64,000 nucleotides of DNA from Anaerotignum sp. MSJ-24 (GTDB lineage: Bacteria; Bacillota; Clostridia; Lachnospirales; Anaerotignaceae): assembly GCF_018918145.1 (NCBI RefSeq), contig NZ_JAHLPX010000001.1, positions 248,001 through 312,000 of the forward strand, given 5' to 3'. Below, one piece after another: positions 24,594 to 32,964 of the stretch. The notes under the pieces were generated by a model that saw only the letters and a list, made by a program, of their open reading frames with translations, had not been told where the DNA came from and searched no databases. Position 1 is the stretch's first letter; every line of letters starts with the position of its first letter. The position numbers and the translations under genes were made by a program.

Positions 24594-25346
24594 CTATATA
24601 TCGAAATACCATACATCATTGGGAACATCGCATGCGACCTCCAAGGCGTCCTTAAACGATTCTTCCTTGCATTCGGCTATAACCGTTTCGTTTCCGGTGG
24701 ATATATCGTTTTTCCATATCCTATAATGATATTCGGATTCATCAAGCTTATCCAGCTCAAGGCCGTCCACAAAATTATCCCAGTTGATAACCAAAAGAGC
24801 AAAGCCCCAAAAATTTTTACTGCCGTCGGAGTTTTGTGTATAAATCGGATCAAAGAGCAAAGCACCCATTCCGCCCTGTACAAGCTCAAACGGGCCGGCT
24901 ATTGTATATTCTCCGCTATCCTTGGCAATATTGGCATTTTTCTTACGTTCCTTGTTTTCAAAAAAATTTAAGCCTATCGCCTCTTCATTGCCTTCGACGG
25001 GATATACCTGCGAAACAACGCCGTTCTTTGCCAGCTCAACGGCCTCTATTACATGGTTGTCGTCCACCATAAATTTTGCCAGAGCATTGAACTGGTCATC
25101 ATCTATTTTATATCCGCTTTCGATAACCTGCTTAAGCACATCGGTTTTTGAAAGGTATTTATTAAGTTGTGATTCTATTCGTCTTACCGTTGATTCCGCC
25201 GTATATGCAGCCTTCAGTTTGGCTTCGTTTTTATGGCTGAGCATTACCATATGCGCAAAACTGTTTGCAATTAAAAACACAGCCGCAAATACGCATAATG
25301 AGCGTATAACGATATACTTCGGATTTTTAATATCATTCATGTACAT
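24594..25346 (-). CDS. Hybrid histidine kinase, membrane anchor and CHASE-like sensor, ends at in-frame TAG
   Basis: 250 residues: membrane helix 1 (SLCVFAAVFLIANSFAHMVML), then an extracellular CHASE-like sensor (AAYTAESTVRRIESQL ... VVSQVYPVEGNEEAIGLNFF ... FWGFALLVINWDNFVDGLEL) ending VPNDVWYFDI. The stop is TAG; the next in-frame codons read PIDGWISRSQLVMYS, which completes the sensor's final strand and enters membrane helix 2. The codon at the TAG is therefore expected to be an amino acid in relatives. Start at ATG 25346 or 25340 with a GGGGA site. Confidence 0.8.
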   Translation of the reverse strand: MYMNDIKNPKYIVIRSLCVFAAVFLIANSFAHMVMLSHKNEAKLKAAYTAESTVRRIESQLNKYLSKTDVLKQVIESGYKIDDDQFNALAKFMVDDNHVIEAVELAKNGVVSQVYPVEGNEEAIGLNFFENKERKKNANIAKDSGEYTIAGPFELVQGGMGALLFDPIYTQNSDGSKNFWGFALLVINWDNFVDGLELDKLDESEYHYRIWKNDISTGNETVIAECKEESFKDALEVACDVPNDVWYFDI

Positions 25347-25507
25347 TCCCCAATTAATACATTGCGGTTCTTCCCCCAAAAGCCTTAATGTATTATAAAT
25401 TTTAATTCTTTACTGGAATTCTACTATACTTTCGGTTTAATGTCTATATCGTTTATACATAAATTTTAATAATTATACTTTTAAATTCCAAAGACCGTAT
25501 AGCAATT

Positions 25508-26863
25508 CTATTTCATTTTCTTAAGAATATCAATTCCTATTGCCAGCGAAACAACAAAGCCGATTATATCCGCCGCCATCTGCGATGCCTCTATTCCGGT
25601 CAGTCCCATCACTGCCGACATAATATACAGGCACGGTACAAAGAAAAGGAACTGTCTTCCCATGCCCATTATCGACGCTCTTACGGTATAGCCTATCGTC
25701 TGTGCCATCATATTTGAAATGATTATCCAGCCGACAAGCGGAAAGGATATGCACTGGAAACGCAGAGTTCTTACGCCGATGGCGATAACCTCCGGATCAT
25801 CTCTGAACTGTGCTATAAGCTGTGGTGCAAAGACAATGCCTATTACCGAAAAGGCGATTAACACCAAAAGCGAGGATTTTGTGCAGAACTTTACTCCGTC
25901 CTTAACTCTGTCGTACTTTTTTGCACCGAAATTAAAGCCGCATACCGGCTGAAATCCCTGTCCGTAGCCAATCATTGCCGATGCCGCAAACTGCATTATT
26001 CTCTGGACAACGGTCATTGCCGCAATAGCCGCATCGCCGTAAACACCGGCACTATGGTTAAGCATAACAAACGCTATGCTTGAGCAGCCCTGTCTGAAAA
26101 GCGAAGGCAGTCCGCCCTTTATGATTTCTTTAAAATAATATACACCGGGTCTGAAATTTTTGAATCTTATGGGAATTGATTTTTTATTGGACATATACAG
26201 CAGTACAAAAAAGCATATATACTGGCTCAAAGCCGTTGCCACTGCCGCACCTGCAACACCCATATCCAGCACAAAAATACAAACCGGGTCAAGAACCATG
26301 TTCAGCAGACCGCCTATCATTATTCCTATCATTCCATAGACGGCATTGCCCTGAAATCTAAGCTGGTTATTCAGCACAAAGGACGAAACCATTGCCGGTG
26401 CTCCGATAAGTATATATTTAAGATAATCAACGGCATAAGGCAATATTGTGTCCGTTGCTCCGAGAAAAACGGCAAACGGCCTTAGAAACAAGTATCCGAA
26501 AACGGTAATAAGAATTCCGCCGATAAGCGAATATACAAAGCCGGTTGTTACCATTTCTTCGCATTCTTTTGTTCTCTTTGCTCCGAGCATACGTGAAACA
26601 TAGTTGCCCGAACCATGGCCGAAGAAAAAGCCGACCGCCTGTATTATGGTCATAAGCGGAAATATAACGCCGACAGCACCGGTAGCGCTCGTGCCTATTT
26701 TGCCTACAAAATATGTATCGGCCATGTTGTAAATTGACGTAATAAGCATGCTTGCTATTGTAGGTATGGCAAGACCGAGTATAAGCTTATCGACCGGAGC
26801 CTCGGTCATCTGTTTGAATTTTGCGGCCTGTTTTTCCTCTGCCGAAATATTGCTGTTATTCAT
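25508..26863 (-). CDS. MATE-family exporter
   Basis: 451 residues, twelve membrane helices; the N-terminus EAPVDKLILGLAIPTIASMLITSIYNMADTYFVG is typical. Repeat halves begin near residues 25 and 245. It is not closely similar to the MATE at 15.2 kb and has no adjacent regulator. Substrate unknown. The GGAGG site before ATG 26863 is clear. It is the only gene in the window I found ending in TAG (25510-25508); a TAA follows in frame eight codons later. Confidence 0.88.
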   Translation of the reverse strand: MNNSNISAEEKQAAKFKQMTEAPVDKLILGLAIPTIASMLITSIYNMADTYFVGKIGTSATGAVGVIFPLMTIIQAVGFFFGHGSGNYVSRMLGAKRTKECEEMVTTGFVYSLIGGILITVFGYLFLRPFAVFLGATDTILPYAVDYLKYILIGAPAMVSSFVLNNQLRFQGNAVYGMIGIMIGGLLNMVLDPVCIFVLDMGVAGAAVATALSQYICFFVLLYMSNKKSIPIRFKNFRPGVYYFKEIIKGGLPSLFRQGCSSIAFVMLNHSAGVYGDAAIAAMTVVQRIMQFAASAMIGYGQGFQPVCGFNFGAKKYDRVKDGVKFCTKSSLLVLIAFSVIGIVFAPQLIAQFRDDPEVIAIGVRTLRFQCISFPLVGWIIISNMMAQTIGYTVRASIMGMGRQFLFFVPCLYIMSAVMGLTGIEASQMAADIIGFVVSLAIGIDILKKMK

Positions 26864-26906
26864 AATTAAACCTCCGAATATCGGATAAAGTTTTCAACTT
26901 ACGGCG

Positions 26907-27851
26907 TTATACGCCTACTATCGTTCCTTCATTTTTCGCCTCAAGCACCTTTATCGCATGATAGAGAAATTCATTAAACGGCGTCGGCACTCCGGTTTCC
27001 TTTCCAAGCTTTATAATTGTTCCGGCGAACATATCCACCTCGGTTTTTCTTCCGGCAAGTATATCCTGCAATGTGGACGGTTTATTGGAATGCGGCACGC
27101 TATCAAGATATTCAAGGTGGTCTGCCGCATAGTTTTTATCTATCATAATGCCTTTTTTATGTGCAATCTCTATGACCTCTGCCGCTGTCATAAGCCTCAA
27201 TGCGTTTGCGTCCGGGCATGATGCCCATGCACCGAAGGGAATATTCAGCACAGCCGCAACCTGATTTTCGCTTACGTTGCAGACGAATTTTTCCCAGATA
27301 GCCTTAATCATATCATCGGGATTTTTATATCTTATTCCGGCTCTGTCGAAAAGCTCACGTATGCGGAGAACCTTTTCGGAGAGATTATTTTCATCATTGG
27401 TTTTTTCGCCGAACTCAACAAAGGAAATATCGGGATTAAACGACACGACATTTCCGTTTTTTACACTGCTCAGACGCATAAATGAATAGACCAATCTATC
27501 CCAGCCATAAACCTCTGCCGCCGTTTCCTCGCTTTCAACGCCGTTAAGCGGTGTCATTATTATTGTATCGGGGCCAATATAGTTTTCTGCGTCCTTAAGT
27601 GCCTGTTTCAAGCCGGTCATTTTAGGAATTATGATTATAAAATCGACAATCTCGCCCTTCCGCTCCGGCGGAACTATATTAAAATAACGCTGTCTGCCGT
27701 TTATGACAAGGCCGTCCTTTTTCAATCTTTCGGCTCTTTCGCCGCCGGCTATTACTTTAAAATTTTCGCCGAGTACCAGATCAAGCTTATCTGCGAAAAA
27801 CGAGCCGATTGCACCTACGCCGACAACTGCCGCTGTATTTATTTTATTCAT
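26907..27851 (-). CDS. panE: 2-dehydropantoate 2-reductase (ketopantoate reductase family)
   Basis: 314 residues. N-terminal NADP Rossmann motif AVVGVGAIGSFFADKL, then FIIIIPKMTGLKQALKDAENYIGPDTIIMTPLNGVES, and the C-terminal helical domain with IRYKNPDDMIKAIWEKFVCNVSENQ and KTEVDMFAGTIIKLGKETGVPTPFNE. The family reduces ketopantoate to pantoate for coenzyme A; some members act on other 2-keto acids, and no pan genes are nearby. ATG 27851 is the start; in-frame codons above it come from B element 10. Confidence 0.85.
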   Translation of the reverse strand: MNKINTAAVVGVGAIGSFFADKLDLVLGENFKVIAGGERAERLKKDGLVINGRQRYFNIVPPERKGEIVDFIIIIPKMTGLKQALKDAENYIGPDTIIMTPLNGVESEETAAEVYGWDRLVYSFMRLSSVKNGNVVSFNPDISFVEFGEKTNDENNLSEKVLRIRELFDRAGIRYKNPDDMIKAIWEKFVCNVSENQVAAVLNIPFGAWASCPDANALRLMTAAEVIEIAHKKGIMIDKNYAADHLEYLDSVPHSNKPSTLQDILAGRKTEVDMFAGTIIKLGKETGVPTPFNEFLYHAIKVLEAKNEGTIVGV

Positions 27852-27870
27852 TATTAACCACTTTCTTTCT

Positions 27871-27952
27871 ATGGGGCGTTGCCCCAAACCCCATCACCCT
27901 TTAAAAAGGGTGAACCTAAACTTTATGAAAATCATTTCAAGAAATGATTTTC
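27871..27952 (+). repeat. B element 10
   Basis: H1 GGGGCGTTGCCCC 27873-27885, H2 TCACCCTTTAAAAAGGGTGA 27894-27913, H3 GAAAATCATTT/AAATGATTTTC 27927-27952. It fills nearly all of the panE-rsmA gap. Confidence 0.9.
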
Positions 27953-27961
27953 GGTATTATT

Positions 27962-28837
27962 TTATTTATTAATTATATTATAGAATTTATCTGACAAAAT
28001 TCCGAATTCCTGAAGGCTCATTGCCTCGCCTCTTATTCTTTCGTCAAGGCCGGCCGAGCGTATTACCTCACCGATTTCTTCCTTAGTCATATTGAAATTG
28101 CCCTGATTGCAGAGTGTATTAAGAAGAGTTTTTCTTCTCTGGCCGAAGGCACATTTAACGATATGGAAGAACAGCTTTTTATCCTTAACATCTACCGACG
28201 GTTTATCTCTGAGCTTAAGCGTTATAACGGCAGAAGCGACCTTCGGTCTTGGCATAAAGCAGGACGGCTGTACAATCATGTCTATATTTGTATCGGCATA
28301 AAACTGCACCGCTACCGACAATGCACCGTAGTCACTGCTTTTCGGGCCTGCCTGCATACGCTCGGCGACCTCTTTCTGCACCATAACCGTCATTGAGGTT
28401 ACGGCGCTGTGCTTTTCGAGCATATCCATTATTATCGGTGTGGTTATATAATACGGAAGGTTTGCCACAACCTTAAATGGCTTTCCGTCGTTTTTCTCTC
28501 TTGAAAGCTCATCAATATCGCATTTAAGAACGTCTTTATTGATAATCTCTATATTATTGTAATCCGCAAGTGTTTCGTTCAATATCGGTATAAGCTTTGT
28601 ATCTATCTCCAGTGATATAACCTTTTTGGCTCTTTCGGCAACGGTCTGTGTAAGACTGCCGAAGCCGGGGCCGATTTCAAGAACGGTGTCCTCCGATGTT
28701 ATTCCCGCTGCGTCGGCAATATTGTCCAGAACATTGGTATCAATAAGGAAGTTCTGGCCAAAGCCCTTCTTAAAATTAAATCCGTATCTTTCCATTATCG
28801 CCCTTGTGCGAATGGGCGTTGCTATTCTTTCAGTCAT
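27962..28837 (-). CDS. rsmA: 16S rRNA dimethyladenosine transferase
   Basis: 291 residues. RsmA (KsgA) dimethylates A1518 and A1519 in the 3' hairpin of 16S rRNA during small-subunit assembly. Motifs: KKGFGQNFLIDTN, SAM site VLEIGPGFGSLTQTVAE, ISLEIDTKL, catalytic VVANLPYYITTPI, and FMPRPKVASAVI, then the C-terminal domain FGQRRKTLLN. Start ATG 28837 with an AAAGGAAA site. Confidence 0.95.
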   Translation of the reverse strand: MTERIATPIRTRAIMERYGFNFKKGFGQNFLIDTNVLDNIADAAGITSEDTVLEIGPGFGSLTQTVAERAKKVISLEIDTKLIPILNETLADYNNIEIINKDVLKCDIDELSREKNDGKPFKVVANLPYYITTPIIMDMLEKHSAVTSMTVMVQKEVAERMQAGPKSSDYGALSVAVQFYADTNIDMIVQPSCFMPRPKVASAVITLKLRDKPSVDVKDKKLFFHIVKCAFGQRRKTLLNTLCNQGNFNMTKEEIGEVIRSAGLDERIRGEAMSLQEFGILSDKFYNIINK

Positions 28838-28892
28838 GCTGTTTTCCTTTCGTAATGCTATCTTTTATGCCAACAGGCATTTTCACAAACTT

Positions 28893-29118
28893 ATTTTGCG
28901 GCTTTACAAGTCGCAAGGTTGTCTTTGCGAGAGAGGAAGCTCTTAAATTGCGAATACTGACCGTGCAAGATGGCACGGCAACGCAGTTGCTTTCGTTTAC
29001 GAAAGTCATGACCAGCGACTTTCCTCTCTCGCGCTCTCTCCTTTCCGGACACGCTTGAGTTACGAAAATTGCTAACCTTCGCAGGAATGCTGCTCGGTCT
29101 TAACGCAATTTTAAAATA
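28893..29118 (-). repeat. A element 7 (inverted) with a C module
   Basis: Minus-strand reading: GAGCAGCATTCCTGC near 29090, GTGTCCGGAAAGGAGAGAG near 29050, main stem CGAGAGAGGAAAG/CTTCCTCTCTCG, end TTGTAAAGCCGCAAAAT near 28893. It is followed on the same strand orientation by B element 11, keeping the B-then-A order. Confidence 0.85.
28955..29013 (-). repeat. C module 12 (inverted), in the main hairpin of A element 7
   Basis: Minus-strand arms ACTTTCG/CGAAAGC-type, GCAAC/GTTGC and CCGTGC/GCACGG. The third stem is a further variant with both arms changed. Confidence 0.8.
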
Positions 29119-29156
29119 CGAAATAGAAATTTTGTAGCTAATTTTAATTATTTTCC

Positions 29157-29241
29157 AAAACTACATTCGTTAGAATGTAGTTTATCAAAATTTAGATCAA
29201 GCCTTTTTAAAGGCTTGCTGGGTATGGGACAGAGTCCCATG
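29157..29241 (-). repeat. B element 11 (inverted)
   Basis: H3 AAACTACATTC/GAATGTAGTTT 29158-29183, H2 CAAGCCTTTTTAAAGGCTTG 29198-29217, H1 ATGGGACAGAGTCCCAT 29224-29240. It ends 15 bases from the next gene's stop. Confidence 0.9.
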
Positions 29242-29255
29242 GTTTTAATTAGCAT

Positions 29256-29753
29256 TTACAGTATCGAACCAAGCACCCCATAGCTCAATATCGAAATAAT
29301 TATTCCTGCCATTATTACTCCGAGAACGATTATCCCAAAGGATTTTTTCATATCCATCTCAAGCAGTGCGGCAATAAGTGAGCCGGTCCATGCGCCTGTT
29401 CCCGGAAGCGGAATGCCGACAAACAGCAGAAGTCCGAGATAGGCATATTTCTGCACCTGATCGCTTTTACTCATCGCCTTATTTTCTATCTTTTCTATAA
29501 AGCCCTTCATTCTTGTTTTCTTAAGCTTTTTGAATATAAACTTAATGAACATAAGTATAAACGGCACAGGAATGATATTTCCGATAAACGCTATAATAAA
29601 CGACGGCGCAAGCTTCATTCCGAGAAGAAAGCCGACAAGTATGCCGCCTCTGAGCTCAAGTATAGGCAGAAGCGACACAATAAAAACAATAACCTCCGGA
29701 CGAAGAACACCGCCGAGATTATTTACAAACCATCCTGCAAGCTGTTCAGTCAT
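29256..29753 (-). CDS. Small membrane protein of the COG2426 'small multidrug export' family
   Basis: 165 residues with four to five membrane helices (VIVFIVSLLPILELRGGILVGFLLG, FIIAFIGNIIPVPFILMFI, YLGLLLFVGIPLPGTGAWTGSLIAALL, IIVLGVIMAGIIISILSYG). The ELRGGI and PLPGTGAWTG motifs are characteristic. The export function is a database label rather than well proven. ATG 29753 has a GGAGGAATATT site and overlaps the stop of the hydrolase gene by eight bases, so it is the last gene of a three-gene operon. Confidence 0.85.
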   Translation of the reverse strand: MTEQLAGWFVNNLGGVLRPEVIVFIVSLLPILELRGGILVGFLLGMKLAPSFIIAFIGNIIPVPFILMFIKFIFKKLKKTRMKGFIEKIENKAMSKSDQVQKYAYLGLLLFVGIPLPGTGAWTGSLIAALLEMDMKKSFGIIVLGVIMAGIIISILSYGVLGSIL

Positions 29754-30705
29754 AATATTCCTCCGTATCATCTATATTTTTTTCAAGCCAGTTATATATA
29801 AAATAATATATTCTTTCATTCTTACTCTCATTCAAAAGCTCATGTCTTGCGCCATGCACAAGCTTAAGCTTAACATTCGTACAGCCGGCATCAACAAGCC
29901 GGTTATACACACATTTAACGCCATTTCCGTAATTTCCGACGGGATCGTCTGTGCCGGACATAATGAGCACAGGCAGATTTTTCGGAACAGACCATGCCCA
30001 TTCCTTGCGGTTCACTCTTTTAAGCAGTCTGAAAAGTGCATTATAGCCTTCATTTGTAAAAAGGAAACCGCATTTATCGTCCTTAACATATTTCTCGATT
30101 ACCTTTTTGTCCGTTGTAAACCAGTCATAAACGGTTCTCGGATTTTTAATTCTTCTGTTATTATGCCCGAATGCAATCTGACTTACGACAACGCCTCTCT
30201 CCTTCGGGTGTTTTTTCATAAAATGCTCTGAAAGCCTTATGCCGAAGTCCGTCTTTATCTGCGGGCCGCTTGTTCCGAGCAGTATAACGCCGTTGAACCG
30301 GTCTCCGCAAGCTGCCATATATTCCCTTACGAGAAGAGAGCCCATACTATGGCCGAGCATAATATACTTCAAATCCGGATATTTCAGCCGTACTATGCCT
30401 TCAAGATATTTTATATCGTCAACAAGATATTCCCAGCTGTCTGTTCTTTCGCCGAAATATCCGTAATCGGATTTATCGTCAACTGAATTTCCATGGCCTG
30501 CCATATCGTTTCCGCATACAACATAGCCACGTTTTGCAAGATATACGGCAAACTCCTCATAGCGGAGTATATATTCCGACATTCCGTGTGCAAGCTGGAC
30601 AACGCCTTTATAGTATTTACAATCGGTATCGCTCCATATGCAGGCGAAAATATCGTGTACGCCGTTTGCCGCCGGATAATAAAATTCGTATCTCGTTATT
30701 TCCAA
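29746..30705 (-). CDS. Alpha/beta hydrolase (monoacylglycerol-lipase-like, Hydrolase_4)
   Basis: 319 residues. GVVQLAHGMSEYILRYEEFAVYLAKRGYVVCGNDMAGHGNS gives the oxyanion-hole region, the nucleophile elbow is LGHSMGSLL, the acid lies in IMSGTDDPVGNYGNGV and the catalytic histidine in LVHGARHELLNE. The family hydrolyses lysophospholipids or monoacylglycerols. The probable start is TTG at 30705, with a weak ribosome site, 19 bases after the HD gene. Confidence 0.85.
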   Translation of the reverse strand: MEITRYEFYYPAANGVHDIFACIWSDTDCKYYKGVVQLAHGMSEYILRYEEFAVYLAKRGYVVCGNDMAGHGNSVDDKSDYGYFGERTDSWEYLVDDIKYLEGIVRLKYPDLKYIMLGHSMGSLLVREYMAACGDRFNGVILLGTSGPQIKTDFGIRLSEHFMKKHPKERGVVVSQIAFGHNNRRIKNPRTVYDWFTTDKKVIEKYVKDDKCGFLFTNEGYNALFRLLKRVNRKEWAWSVPKNLPVLIMSGTDDPVGNYGNGVKCVYNRLVDAGCTNVKLKLVHGARHELLNESKNERIYYFIYNWLEKNIDDTEEYYD

Positions 30706-30724
30706 TTAACCGCACCCGACCTTA

Positions 30725-31294
30725 TCAAAGCTCGCCCTTAAGACCGATTGCTTCGGCACACTCACGCATGCCTTCTATTGTTTCGGCTATAACCTCGTCA
30801 AGTGACATACCGAGCATTTCACAGCCTTTTTCTATTACCTCACGGTTTACGCCTGCCGCAAAGCCATGCGATTTATATTTTTTCTTAACGCTCTTTACTT
30901 CAATATCCAGAACGCTTCTTGACGGACGCATAAGACAGGCTGCATTGATAAGTCCGGAAAGCTCGTCTATTGTGTAAAGCACCTTTTCCATTTTCAGCTC
31001 CGGCTCAACGTCACAGCAAAGTCCCCAGCCATGTGAGCAGACTGCGTGTATGTAATCCTCGTCAATGCCCTTTTCACGCATTATTTCCGCTGTTTTTGTG
31101 CAATGCTGTTCGGGATACATCTCATAATCAAGGTCATGGATAAGCCCTATAACTCCCCATTTTTCCACATCTTCGCCGAATTTAGCCGCAAAGTGGCGCA
31201 TAACGCCCTCTACCGTAAGACCGTGCTTTAAAAGTGCGTCCGATTTGTTGTATTCATTAAGCAATTCCCATGCCTGTTCTCTGTTTGGCTGCAT
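30725..31294 (-). CDS. HD-domain phosphohydrolase-like protein
   Basis: 189 residues with an HD domain: LKHGLTVEGVMRHFA, metal-binding GLIHDLDYEMYPEQH and VCSHGWG, then DELSGLINAACLMRPSR. It resembles predicted hydrolases of the HDIG group; the substrate is unknown. ATG 31294 has an AGGAGG site and is the first gene of an operon with the hydrolase and the small membrane protein. Confidence 0.82.
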   Translation of the reverse strand: MQPNREQAWELLNEYNKSDALLKHGLTVEGVMRHFAAKFGEDVEKWGVIGLIHDLDYEMYPEQHCTKTAEIMREKGIDEDYIHAVCSHGWGLCCDVEPELKMEKVLYTIDELSGLINAACLMRPSRSVLDIEVKSVKKKYKSHGFAAGVNREVIEKGCEMLGMSLDEVIAETIEGMRECAEAIGLKGEL

Positions 31295-31398
31295 ATTGTT
31301 TTCCTCCTTATTAAAATAAGCTATCAGATTATTATAAAACAATATGAGTTCTTTGTCATTAAATCAGATTAAAAAAATATACCTTATTGTAACGATAA

Positions 31399-31484
31399 GA
31401 CCTAAGGGCGTTGCCCTTAAACCCACAAGCCTTTAAAAAGGCTTGACCTAAACTTTGATTAACTACATTCTAACGAATGTAGTT
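31399..31484 (+). repeat. B element 12
   Basis: H1 AAGGGCGTTGCCCTT 31404-31418, H2 CAAGCCTTTAAAAAGGCTTG 31426-31445, H3 AACTACATTC/GAATGTAGTT 31461-31484. Confidence 0.9.
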
Positions 31485-31508
31485 AGGGGAAAAATTAAAA
31501 TTAATTCT

Positions 31509-31722
31509 CACAACTTGAACACACCTAAAGTATAAAAACCGTTAAAAATCGAGCAGTATTCCTGCGAGATTTAGGTTTTTCAGTAACTTGTGCGTGTCCG
31601 GAAAGGAGGAAGCACGAGGGAGGACAGGCGGACTTCGCAATTCTAAGAGCTTCCTCTCTCGCAACATTCCCCTTGCGACTTGTAAAGCCGCAAAATGATT
31701 TTGCAAAATTGCCGATTGGCAG
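31509..31722 (+). repeat. A element 8, chimeric main stem
   Basis: First hairpin AAATC/GATTT around GCAGTATTCCTGC, GTGTCCGGAAAGG near 31593. The left main arm is CGAGGGAGGAC but the right arm is CTTCCTCTCTCG, which belongs to the other stem version, so the stem is mismatched. Tip is empty; tail CGATTGGCA at 31713-31721. The WYL gene's own promoter appears to lie after it. Confidence 0.85.
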
Positions 31723-31828
31723 AAAGGTATACTTTAACCCAATAGCAATACCTTCCGTATATTCCGATTTATGTTATACTATATTAAATAAGTTCTTTAC
31801 GGTTGTAATAATGTACGGGAGGATAACT

Positions 31829-32821
31829 ATGCCAAAATCACCTAATCAAAAACTCAAGCTTATGTATCTGACAAAAATTTTTCTTGAGCTCACAGACGAA
31901 ACACACAGCATAACAATGACGGAAATTATAGAGGCATTATCGGCATACGGCATAAGTGCGGAAAGAAAAAGTCTGTACAGCGACATCGAAAGTCTAAGGT
32001 TATACGGCCTTGATATTATAGGTACACAGGAAGACCGTACATATTCTTATCACATAGGCAACAGGCCATTTGAGCTTGCAGAGCTTAAGCTTTTAGTTGA
32101 TTCTATTCAATCAGCAAAATTTATAACCGAGAAAAAATCCAACGAGCTTATTAAAAAATTAGAAAGTCTTGCCAGCAAATATGAGGCATCTCAACTTCAC
32201 AGACAGGTATTTGTTTCCGGTCGTGTCAAAACAATGAACGAAAGCATTTATTACAATGTTGACAGAATACATACCGCAATAGCCGAAAACTCAATAATAA
32301 CATTCCAATACTTCCAATGGAACGTAGACAAGAGCATGGAGCTTCGCCACAACGGTGCTTTATATATGGTAAGTCCATGGGCATTATCATGGGACGATGA
32401 AAATTATTACCTTATAGCATATGACAGCACAAAAGGCATTATAAAGCACTTCCGTGTTGACAAAATGCTTCACATAACCCAGACCGGCAGACCGAGAGAA
32501 GGCAGACAGGTATTCAAAGCCTTCGACACCGCAATATACACTAAAAAAATGTTCGGTATGTATGGCGGCGATGAAATTTCAGTGCGTATGGAATGTGATA
32601 ATGATCTTGCCGGAGTTATTATTGACCGCTTTGGCAAGAATGTATCTTTAATTCATTTAGATGATGAACACTTTTCCGTAAATGTTGAGGTTGCACTCAG
32701 CTTACAGTTCATTGCATGGGTAATAGGTCTTGGTGATGGTATAAAGCTTGTCAGTCCTGCCTCTGCTGTCAAAATGATGAATGATGAAATTGACAGACTT
32801 GTAATCCGGTATAAGCAATAA
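31829..32821 (+). CDS. WYL-domain transcriptional regulator with N-terminal HTH
   Basis: 330 residues. The first 75 residues form a DeoR-like winged helix (TMTEIIEALSAYGISAERKSLYSDIESLRLYGLDI); residues about 140-330 contain the WYL domain (FQYFQWNVDKSMELRHNGALYMVSPWALSWDDENYYLIAYD) and the WCX extension. WYL domains sense ligands, possibly nucleic acids, and often regulate defence or DNA-damage genes. ATG 31829 has a GGGAGG site. Terminated before the next gene set. Confidence 0.9.
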   Translation: MPKSPNQKLKLMYLTKIFLELTDETHSITMTEIIEALSAYGISAERKSLYSDIESLRLYGLDIIGTQEDRTYSYHIGNRPFELAELKLLVDSIQSAKFITEKKSNELIKKLESLASKYEASQLHRQVFVSGRVKTMNESIYYNVDRIHTAIAENSIITFQYFQWNVDKSMELRHNGALYMVSPWALSWDDENYYLIAYDSTKGIIKHFRVDKMLHITQTGRPREGRQVFKAFDTAIYTKKMFGMYGGDEISVRMECDNDLAGVIIDRFGKNVSLIHLDDEHFSVNVEVALSLQFIAWVIGLGDGIKLVSPASAVKMMNDEIDRLVIRYKQ

Positions 32822-32872
32822 GCGAACATAAATTTGTACTCTGAGGTGTGTTTATTGGACACCTGAATGTTT

Positions 32873-32917
32873 AAAATAAGAACCATAAGAGATGACTTCC
32901 CTTTGGTTCTTATTTTT
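32873..32917 (+). terminator. Terminator after the WYL regulator
   Basis: AATAAGAACCA pairs with TGGTTCTTATT across an 18-base loop, followed by a T run, 50 bases past the stop. Confidence 0.88.
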
Positions 32918-32964
32918 TTATGAATGGAAAAGGGACAGAATATAAAACAGGAGGCGGAAATATA

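Noticed and set aside
23277-25346. Two separate genes, a sensor protein and a kinase
   Set aside because: The frame is continuous across the TAG, no ribosome site precedes the downstream ATG, and residues after the TAG complete the sensor and membrane helix.
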